DNA from: Xanthobacteraceae bacterium
GTDB taxonomy: Bacteria; Pseudomonadota; Alphaproteobacteria; Rhizobiales; Xanthobacteraceae
Direction: 5' to 3'
DNA: 7,160 nucleotides
NCBI GenBank assembly: GCA_030036975.1
Contig: JASHSE010000459.1
Span: forward strand, 1 to 7,160
The notes below the pieces were generated by a model. That model was not told where the DNA came from, did no database searches, and worked only from the letters and a program-made list of their open reading frames with translations. The first letter of the stretch is position 1. Every line of letters starts with the position of its first letter. The position numbers were made by a program, and so were the translations under genes. This document shows positions 1 through 4,348 of the stretch, in pieces.

Positions 1-37
1 CGTCGAGCTCGTTGATTTGTTCGGCAAGCGCCTTCAC
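1..37 (-). CDS. fliI: N-terminal fragment of flagellar export ATPase FliI (probable)
   Basis: Seen: on the minus strand a GTG at 37 opens a frame that runs off the window edge and reads V(M)KALAEQINELD. It is preceded by a good Shine-Dalgarno sequence (AGGAAGG, about 6 nt before the GTG). Known: FliI is the ATPase of the flagellar type III export apparatus at the base of the basal body. From memory, FliI proteins of Bradyrhizobium relatives start with a similar MKALAEQI stretch, and fliI commonly sits divergent to ctrA in this group. Only 12 codons are present, so neither the Walker motifs nor any domain can be checked. The call rests on the N-terminal resemblance plus the ctrA neighbourhood. 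Any other leftward gene with a similar start is possible. Confidence 0.5.
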   Translation of the reverse strand, partial: MKALAEQINELD

Positions 38-94
38 GGTGCACCTTCCTGCTGCCGCAGCCCCGCACAAATGGTTACTCGCGAGGTCATCTTA

Positions 95-109
95 TTAATC
101 GCTTGTTTA
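95..109. promoter_or_regulatory. Near-consensus CtrA box
   Basis: Seen: TTAA, a 7-base spacer, then TTTA followed by C. The CtrA consensus is TTAA-N7-TTAA, so one base of the second half deviates. The site lies about 60 bases upstream of the leftward GTG and about 330 bases upstream of ctrA. It is therefore better placed to control the putative fliI, a CtrA-type target, than ctrA. A chance match in an AT-richer leader is possible. Confidence 0.4.
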
Positions 110-176
110 CCCGGGCCATTAATCATCGCGGTGTCGCCCTTGCGGCCAAAGGACCTCGCCGCCTCGCAAAGGAGGC

Positions 177-347
177 GAGTCGTATGAATCGGTTAGCGGC
201 GAAAGTTAACCTCTGACATGAATGCTCGCGTGGCTAAAAAACCACTATCACGCAACATCTTAAGGCGATTCGAGCCGATTCGCCAAGGGCTTGCGTGCGC
301 AAAAGAATCAGGTTTTGTTAACCATCGCGTCGCTAGTGTGCCGAATC
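177..347. promoter_or_regulatory. Cluster of six GANTC (CcrM) methylation sites
   Basis: Seen: GAGTC at 177-181, GAATC at 186-190, GATTC at 267-271, GATTC at 277-281, GAATC at 305-309 and GAATC at 343-347. In random sequence one site is expected about every 256 bases, so six in 171 bases is dense. Two pairs are spaced 9 and 10 bases apart, about one helical turn. Known: CcrM methylates GANTC in alphaproteobacteria, and its methylation state together with GcrA controls ctrA P1 in Caulobacter. Inference: ctrA here is under replication-linked methylation control. Confidence 0.6.
318..325 (+). promoter_or_regulatory. CtrA half-site TTAACCAT
   Basis: Seen: TTAACCAT, 115 bases upstream of the ctrA start, between GANTC sites at 305 and 343. 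This octamer matches the CtrA half-site described at Caulobacter cell-cycle promoters (recalled, not looked up). A second TTAACC lies at 206-211. Together they suggest autoregulation of ctrA. There is no second half-site at N7 spacing, so binding strength is uncertain. Confidence 0.4.
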
Positions 348-440
348 AGTTCTTCGAGGGCGTTTCTCCGAGGGCGCTTCTTGGGGCCGCCGCTGCGGGC
401 GTGCCGACCTTGAGCCCGCGCGGCGAGGAAGGGGACTGGC

Positions 441-1142
441 ATGCGCGTATTGCTGATTGAAGACGATCGCGCCACCGCGCAATCGATCGAGTTGATGCTC
501 AAATCCGAGAGCTTCAACGTCTACACCACGGACCTCGGCGAAGAAGGCGTCGATCTCGGCAAAATCTACGACTACGATATCATTCTGCTCGACCTCAACC
601 TGCCGGACATGTCGGGCTTCGAAGTGCTGCGCTCGTTGCGCGTCTCCAAGGTGAAGACGCCGATCCTCATTCTCTCCGGATTGGCCGGCATCGAGGACAA
701 GGTCAAAGGTCTCGGCTTCGGCGCCGACGACTATATGACCAAGCCGTTCCACAAGGACGAACTGGTGGCGCGCATCCACGCCATCGTCCGCCGCTCCAAG
801 GGCCACGCCCAGTCGGTCATCCAGACCGGCGATCTCGTCGTCAATCTCGACACCAAGACCGTCGAGGTGAGCCAGGCGCGCGTGCATCTGACCGGCAAGG
901 AATACCAGATGCTCGAGCTGCTTTCGCTGCGCAAGGGCACGACGCTGACCAAGGAAATGTTCCTCAATCACCTCTACGGCGGCATGGACGAGCCGGAGCT
1001 GAAAATCATCGACGTCTTCATCTGCAAGCTGCGCAAAAAGCTCGCCAACGCCTCGAACGGCAAGAACTACATCGAGACGGTATGGGGCCGCGGCTACGTG
1101 CTGCGCGAACCGAGCGACGAAGAGGCCAAGATTTCCGCCTGA
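441..1142 (+). CDS. ctrA: Cell-cycle response regulator CtrA
   Basis: OmpR/PhoB-family transcription factor of 233 aa, the usual CtrA length. It binds TTAA-N7-TTAA sites to activate flagellar, chemotaxis, pilus and division genes and, in Caulobacter, to silence the replication origin. Receiver domain, residues 1-117: acidic pair D8-D9, phosphoacceptor D51 (in ILLDLNLPDMSGFEVL), switch S79 and conserved K101 in TKPF. Winged-helix domain, about 127-223: LTGKEYQMLELL, recognition-helix region ELKIIDVFICKLRKKL (186-201) and the wing YIETVWGRGYVLREP. The ATG at 441 is supported by a purine-rich GGAAGGGG six bases upstream and by the family-typical MRVLLIEDD start. It is monocistronic, with its own terminator at 1172-1193. 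The phosphodonor is expected to be the CckA-ChpT relay, not encoded intact here. The C-terminus ends ISA, not the AA recalled as the ClpXP signal in Caulobacter CtrA. Confidence 0.97.
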   Translation: MRVLLIEDDRATAQSIELMLKSESFNVYTTDLGEEGVDLGKIYDYDIILLDLNLPDMSGFEVLRSLRVSKVKTPILILSGLAGIEDKVKGLGFGADDYMTKPFHKDELVARIHAIVRRSKGHAQSVIQTGDLVVNLDTKTVEVSQARVHLTGKEYQMLELLSLRKGTTLTKEMFLNHLYGGMDEPELKIIDVFICKLRKKLANASNGKNYIETVWGRGYVLREPSDEEAKISA

Positions 1143-1171
1143 TTTACCTGAGGGGTTGTCTGAAGCGCAAA

Positions 1172-1193
1172 ACCCCGGCCGCGAGGCCGGGGT
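1172..1193. terminator. Bidirectional rho-independent terminator
   Basis: Perfect 9-bp stem (ACCCCGGCC at 1172-1180, GGCCGGGGT at 1185-1193) with a GCGA tetraloop. It is followed on the plus strand by TCTTTGTTT. On the minus strand the stem is followed by TTTTGCG, so it can stop transcription both ways. It lies 29 bases after the ctrA stop and downstream of the convergent cheR, and so insulates the two units. Confidence 0.9.
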
Positions 1194-1210
1194 CTTTGTT
1201 TGAACTCAAT

Positions 1211-1259
1211 GTCATTGCGGGGAGCGAAACGATGACTGGATCGCTTCGCTGGCAATGAC
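1211..1259. repeat. REP-like palindromic intergenic repeat
   Basis: Imperfect palindrome with outer arms GTCATTGC (1211-1218) and GCAATGAC (1252-1259) and inner arms AGCGAA (1223-1228) and TTCGCT (1245-1250), around a loop with GATGACTGGATC. The GTCATTGCG...AGCGAA pattern resembles short palindromic repeats scattered between genes in Bradyrhizobium, Rhodopseudomonas and other proteobacteria (recalled). It sits in the convergent gap between ctrA and cheR, a typical place for such elements. No transposase is nearby. It could also act as a second terminator or RNA-stabilising hairpin. Confidence 0.6.
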
Positions 1260-1282
1260 GCGTGGTACTGCCGGAAAGCGTT

Positions 1283-2173
1283 CTACCGCCCGCCGTTGAC
1301 GGCGATGAGCCGCGGCGGCGCCGGCTTATTGACCGGCCGCAGCGCCCAGGGTTTTGGCGAGCGCAGGTTCGGCGCGTAGAGGCCGTGCCTGTCGCCGACC
1401 ACTTTGAAACTGTCGGTCAGCCCGACCACGGTCTCGGCGGCGCCGAGCACCAGGAAGCCGTCGGCGGCGATGCCGCGCGATAAGCGATCGAGTACGTCGA
1501 TCTTGGTCTCCCGGTCGAAATAGATCAGAACGTTGCGGCAGAATATCAGATCGAAAATGCCGAGCTGGGAAAAATCGGCAAGCAGATTGAGCCGCCGGAA
1601 TTTGACCATGGCGCGGATGTCAGGCGCGATCTGCCACAGCTCGCCGACTTGTGTGAAATGCTTGATGAGCAGTTGGATCGGCAGGCCGCTCTGCACCTCG
1701 AACTGGCTGTAGAGGCCCGAGTGCGCCTTTTCCAGCACGTCGCCGCACAGATCGGTGGCCAGCATTTCGATGCGCCAGCCGGCGATGTCGTGCGCCATGT
1801 CCTTGAGGCACATGGCGAGCGAATACGGCTCCTGGCCGGTCGAGGCGGCGGCGCACCAGATGCGGATGCTGCGCGCGGTACGGCGCGCGGCAATGAGCGC
1901 CGGCATGACGATTGAACGAAAATGCTCGAACGGGATCTTGTCGCGGAAGAAGAACGTTTCGTTGGTCGCCATGGCCTCGACGACGGCCGCCGTCAGCGCC
2001 TCGTCGCCGCCGCGCCGCAGCGCTTCGACCAACTCGCCGAGCGAGCCATGGCCGGCCTTGCGGGCCACCGGAAGCAGCCGGCTTTCGACCAGATATTGCT
2101 TGTCGGCGGTGAGCACCAGGCCGGAACGCTGCTTGAGGCATTGGCGCAGGAAATCGTAGTCCAGCGGCGTCAT
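1283..2173 (-). CDS. cheR: Chemotaxis protein methyltransferase CheR
   Basis: S-adenosylmethionine-dependent O-methyltransferase that adds methyl groups to glutamates of chemoreceptors (MCPs), opposing CheB during adaptation. It is 296 aa, close to the family norm of about 270-290. The N-terminal helical domain (residues 1-75) includes the hallmark ATNETFFFRD (69-78). The Rossmann domain shows the SAM-binding motif WCAAASTGQEPYSLAM (106-121), ATDL (139-142) with the SAM ribose-contacting acidic residue, and FCRNVLIYFD (211-220). The tail after about residue 270 is Pro/Arg-rich and unstructured. It is the last gene of the operon. Its ATG overlaps the cheB stop as ATGA, implying translational coupling and matched doses of the two adaptation enzymes. 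It converges on ctrA, with a terminator in the gap. No receptor is encoded here. Confidence 0.96.
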   Translation of the reverse strand: MTPLDYDFLRQCLKQRSGLVLTADKQYLVESRLLPVARKAGHGSLGELVEALRRGGDEALTAAVVEAMATNETFFFRDKIPFEHFRSIVMPALIAARRTARSIRIWCAAASTGQEPYSLAMCLKDMAHDIAGWRIEMLATDLCGDVLEKAHSGLYSQFEVQSGLPIQLLIKHFTQVGELWQIAPDIRAMVKFRRLNLLADFSQLGIFDLIFCRNVLIYFDRETKIDVLDRLSRGIAADGFLVLGAAETVVGLTDSFKVVGDRHGLYAPNLRSPKPWALRPVNKPAPPRLIAVNGGR

Positions 2174-3342
2174 GAACGGGTCCCCGCCAACAAATTAAGG
2201 ATTTTTCCGGCAATCTGATTGAGCGGCAGCACCGCCGAGCACAGTCCGGCTTGCGCCACCGAACGCGGCATGCCCCAGACCACGCTGGTCGCTTCGTCCT
2301 GGGCGATGACGCTGCCGCCGGCCTCGACGATCGCGGCGGCGCCGCCGGTGCCGTCGGAACCCATCCCGGTGAGGATGAGCCCCAGCGTGCCGGGCCCCCA
2401 GATCTGCGCCGCCGAAGCGAACAGCGGATCGACCGACGGCTTGCAGAAATTGATCGGCGCGTCGTCGCCGAGCGCGATCTTGATGCGATCGCCGTCGCGC
2501 ACCACGCGCATGTGGCGGCCGCCCCGCGCCAGGTAAACGCCGCCGGCGAGCACCGGTTCGCCATGCTCGGCTTCGTGGGCGCCGCGGCCGCTGACCCGGC
2601 TGAGATGCTCGGCCAGAACCGTCGTGAACATCGGCGGCATATGCTGCGTGATCAGCAGCGGCGCGCGATCGATCGCTGCCGGCAATTTTTGGATGATGGC
2701 GGAAAGCGCCTGCGGCCCGCCGGTCGAGGAGCCGATCAACAGCGCCCGCGGCATGGCGGCGGCGAACGGGCGCAGCATGATCTGGCCAGGCTCGGGGCGG
2801 TTCGGCGCGCGCGCGTCGGCGCGTTGCGGCGCCGCCGGCCGCTGCATCCTTTGCTCCGGCACCAACGGCGGCGCCGGCTCGCGCGTCACCAGCCGCTTGC
2901 GGCCGAGGTTGCGAATCTTGTCGATCAACTCGCGGCGAAACTCCGCCGACGTCATCGCCTCGTAGGTGGTTTCCGGCTTCGGGATGTAATCGGTGGCGCC
3001 GAGCGACAGTGCGCGCAGGCTCAGCTCGGCGCTGCGCCGGGTCAACGTCGACACCATGATCACCACGAGGTCGCGCTTCTGCCGCAACAACAACGGCAAA
3101 GCGGCGATGCCATCGAGCTCCGGCATGTCGACGTCGAGCAGCACCACGTCCGGGTCGGTCGCCTCGAGCCGCTCCACGGCCTCGCGGCCGCTGCGCAGCG
3201 CCGCGGCGATCATCATGTCCGGTTCGACCTCGATCCAGCGCGTCATCATGCTGCGCGCGACGACGGCGTCGTCGACGATCATGACGCGAATCTGACGCTC
3301 GGCGGCGGGCGCCGCAGGCGCGGCGGCAAGGGCTGGATTCAT
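2170..3342 (-). CDS. cheB: Chemotaxis methylesterase/deamidase response regulator CheB
   Basis: Protein-glutamate methylesterase and glutamine deamidase acting on chemoreceptors, activated by phosphotransfer from CheA. It is 390 aa, slightly longer than the usual 350-370. A low-complexity Ala/Pro start (1-15) precedes the receiver domain, about 18-135: D24-D25, phosphoacceptor D70 (VVLLDVDMPELDGI), switch S98/T99 and K122 in IPKP. A Pro/Arg/Gln-rich linker (about 150-195) leads to the catalytic domain, 198-387. The catalytic triad is visible: S206 in GSSTGGP, H234 in QHMPP and D330 in TGMGSDG. The ATG at 3342 has only a weak ribosome site (GGAAAG, about 11 bases upstream). No better start was seen before the receiver. 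It is coupled to cheR by an ATGA overlap and lies 69 bases after cheY, across two hairpins. Confidence 0.96.
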   Translation of the reverse strand: MNPALAAAPAAPAAERQIRVMIVDDAVVARSMMTRWIEVEPDMMIAAALRSGREAVERLEATDPDVVLLDVDMPELDGIAALPLLLRQKRDLVVIMVSTLTRRSAELSLRALSLGATDYIPKPETTYEAMTSAEFRRELIDKIRNLGRKRLVTREPAPPLVPEQRMQRPAAPQRADARAPNRPEPGQIMLRPFAAAMPRALLIGSSTGGPQALSAIIQKLPAAIDRAPLLITQHMPPMFTTVLAEHLSRVSGRGAHEAEHGEPVLAGGVYLARGGRHMRVVRDGDRIKIALGDDAPINFCKPSVDPLFASAAQIWGPGTLGLILTGMGSDGTGGAAAIVEAGGSVIAQDEATSVVWGMPRSVAQAGLCSAVLPLNQIAGKILNLLAGTRS

Positions 3343-3368
3343 GTCACTCGAACTTTCCGTAACGCTGC

Positions 3369-3410
3369 CGTCGCGGAGCGACGATGCAGGCGGCGCAAAG
3401 CTGCGCCGCC
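3369..3410 (-). other. Paired hairpins in the cheY-cheB gap
   Basis: Seen: a perfect 9-bp stem GGCGGCGCA (3389-3397) / TGCGCCGCC (3402-3410) with a 4-base loop begins one base after the cheY stop. A second 6-bp stem CGTCGC (3369-3374) / GCGACG (3378-3383) with a 3-base loop follows. Neither is followed by a T run on the minus strand, so this is unlikely to be an intrinsic terminator. Inference: an RNA-stabilising or processing element that could raise CheY relative to CheB and CheR. Occlusion of the weak cheB ribosome site is less likely at this distance. Confidence 0.5.
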
Positions 3411-3411
3411 G

Positions 3412-3777
3412 TTAGATCAGCCCGACTTCCTGGAATTTCGCTTCGACGATGTCCTTGTCGAACGGCTTCATGATGTATTCGTTGGCGCCGGCGTGCAGCG
3501 CGCGGGCGATGTGGGCGACGTCGTTCTCGGTGGTGCAGAACACCACCTTGGGGCGGTCGCCGCCCGGCAGCCGGCGCAGCGCGCGCAAAAAATCGTAGCC
3601 GTCCATTTTCGGCATGTTCCAGTCGAGCAGGATCGCGTCCGGCAAGCGACTGCGGCACGATTCGATCGCCTCCTCGCCGTTCTCGGCTTCCGCGATCTGG
3701 AAATCGAGACCTTCGAGAATGCGCCGCGCCACCTTGCGGATCACGCTGGAATCATCAACCACCAAGCACGTTTTCAT
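3412..3777 (-). CDS. cheY: Single-domain chemotaxis response regulator CheY
   Basis: A 121-aa stand-alone receiver that takes phosphate from CheA and, in the classical role, binds the flagellar motor switch to change rotation. Landmarks: D8-D9, phosphoacceptor D52 (ILLDWNMPKMDGYDFL), T82/T83 switch region, aromatic Y101 and K104 in IMKPF. No output domain follows, and there is no Arg-rich C-terminal tail as in c-di-GMP-binding Cle regulators. The start is the ATG at 3777 because GAGGA lies about five bases upstream. An in-frame GTG at 3792 would swallow that ribosome site and add NEDV to the start. It lies between cheW (100-base gap) and cheB. A role as a phosphate sink rather than motor regulator cannot be excluded, since many alphaproteobacteria have several CheYs. 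Confidence 0.92.
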   Translation of the reverse strand: MKTCLVVDDSSVIRKVARRILEGLDFQIAEAENGEEAIESCRSRLPDAILLDWNMPKMDGYDFLRALRRLPGGDRPKVVFCTTENDVAHIARALHAGANEYIMKPFDKDIVEAKFQEVGLI

Positions 3778-3822
3778 GACGTCCTCATTCACGCTGTGCG
3801 GGCCCGCCCGCTTACCCTGCGA

Positions 3823-3858
3823 CGCAACGTCTTGCGCAACGCCTTGCGCGACGTCTTG
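3823..3858. repeat. Three tandem 12-bp repeats in the cheW-cheY gap
   Basis: Seen on the plus strand: CGCAACGTCTTG (3823-3834), CGCAACGCCTTG (3835-3846) and CGCGACGTCTTG (3847-3858), directly head to tail. Copy 2 differs from copy 1 at one position, as does copy 3. They occupy over a third of the 100-base gap between cheW and cheY. Possible roles are a small microsatellite, a spacer, or a repeated protein or RNA binding site. Slippage could change copy number. A perfect 10-bp palindrome, GCGGGCCCGC (3798-3807), lies just beyond, nearer to cheY. Confidence 0.75.
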
Positions 3859-3877
3859 TCATCTGCCGTTCGCCGCA

Positions 3878-4348
3878 TCACGCCGCGGCGCCGATCTGGT
3901 CGACGGCGAAGTCGAGGACGCGCTCCACTTCGAGCACGACCAGGAGCTGGCCTTCCAGCCGGTACACGCCGGCGGCGACGCGCCCGAGATTGCGGTCGAG
4001 ATTGACCGGATTGGGCTCGCGCTCGCCGTCGGCGAGCTTGAGAACCTCGCCTAGCGAGTCGACCAGAAGCCCGAACGATTCGCCGCGCGACTCGATGCCG
4101 ATGGCCATCGCCGGCCCGCCGCCATGGCCGGCCTTGAGGCCGAGACAGTTGCGCATGTCGATGGCGGTGACGATACGGCCGCGCAGATTGAGCACGCCGG
4201 CGATCTGCGCGCCGGCAAGCGGCACGCAGGTGATGCGGCCCGGCCGGAACACCTCCTGCACCCGTGCGATCGGCAGGCCGAACAGCTGTCCGCCGGTGAT
4301 GAAGGTGACGTATTCGGTGAACTGCGAGTTGTCGTTCATCGCGCTCAT
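3878..4348 (-). CDS. cheW: Chemotaxis coupling protein CheW
   Basis: Adaptor that links CheA to receptor tips in the cytoplasmic chemosensory array. It is 156 aa from the ATG at 4348, the usual size, and is almost entirely one CheW domain: EYVTFITGGQLFGLPIARVQEV near the start, GVLNLRGRIVTAIDMR in the middle (about 51-66), then ESFGLLVDSLGEVL and the C-terminal LEGQLLVVLEVERVLDF. The start at 4348 is chosen because its ATGA overlaps the cheA stop, giving translational coupling. An in-frame ATG at 4339 (MNDNSQFTEY, 153 aa) also looks natural and cannot be excluded, since neither has a strong ribosome site. It follows cheA directly and precedes cheY after a 100-base gap with tandem repeats. Confidence 0.95.
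   Translation of the reverse strand: MSAMNDNSQFTEYVTFITGGQLFGLPIARVQEVFRPGRITCVPLAGAQIAGVLNLRGRIVTAIDMRNCLGLKAGHGGGPAMAIGIESRGESFGLLVDSLGEVLKLADGEREPNPVNLDRNLGRVAAGVYRLEGQLLVVLEVERVLDFAVDQIGAAA

Larger units (their letters stand above)
38..440. promoter_or_regulatory. Divergent ctrA / fliI(?) regulatory region
   Basis: This 403-base stretch has no convincing gene. It is less GC-rich than its surroundings and separates two divergent starts, so it should carry promoters for both. It holds six GANTC sites between 177 and 347, a TTAA-N7-TTTA motif at 95-109, further TTAAC motifs at 206-210 and 318-322, and a small GC-rich hairpin (155-179). In Caulobacter, ctrA is transcribed from two promoters controlled by GcrA, CcrM methylation, SciP and CtrA itself. 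A long leader with the same kinds of motif fits that logic, but the transcription starts cannot be fixed from sequence. Confidence 0.75.

Noticed and set aside
191..211. GGTTA...TAACC inverted repeat in the ctrA leader as a full CtrA operator
   Set aside because: The TTAG and TTAA cores are 9 bases apart, not 7, and one half is imperfect, so it is not a standard CtrA box.
218..460. Rightward 80-aa frame ending inside ctrA
   Set aside because: It has no ribosome site or recognisable motif, runs through the GANTC-rich leader, and overlaps the firmly supported ctrA start out of frame.
333..971. 212-aa leftward frame antisense to ctrA
   Set aside because: High GC keeps this frame open opposite ctrA. 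The peptide is repetitive in Asp/Glu/Val/Arg and has no domain, while ctrA on the other strand is unmistakable.
1620..2564. 314-aa leftward frame overlapping cheR and cheB in another phase
   Set aside because: It is an out-of-frame shadow of cheB/cheR with low-complexity Arg/Ala/Ser content.
3812..3862. 16-codon Arg/Cys-rich mini-ORF (MTRRRARRCARRCVAG) on the minus strand between cheW and cheY
   Set aside because: It is a direct product of the 12-bp tandem repeat and lacks a convincing ribosome site. A leader peptide is possible, but nothing supports translation.
2251..4005. 584-aa rightward frame antisense to cheB, cheY and part of cheW
   Set aside because: It is a long stop-poor frame caused by codon bias. 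It is Arg/His/Ala-rich with no motif, and it crosses three genes and two gaps on the other strand whose catalytic residues are all identifiable.
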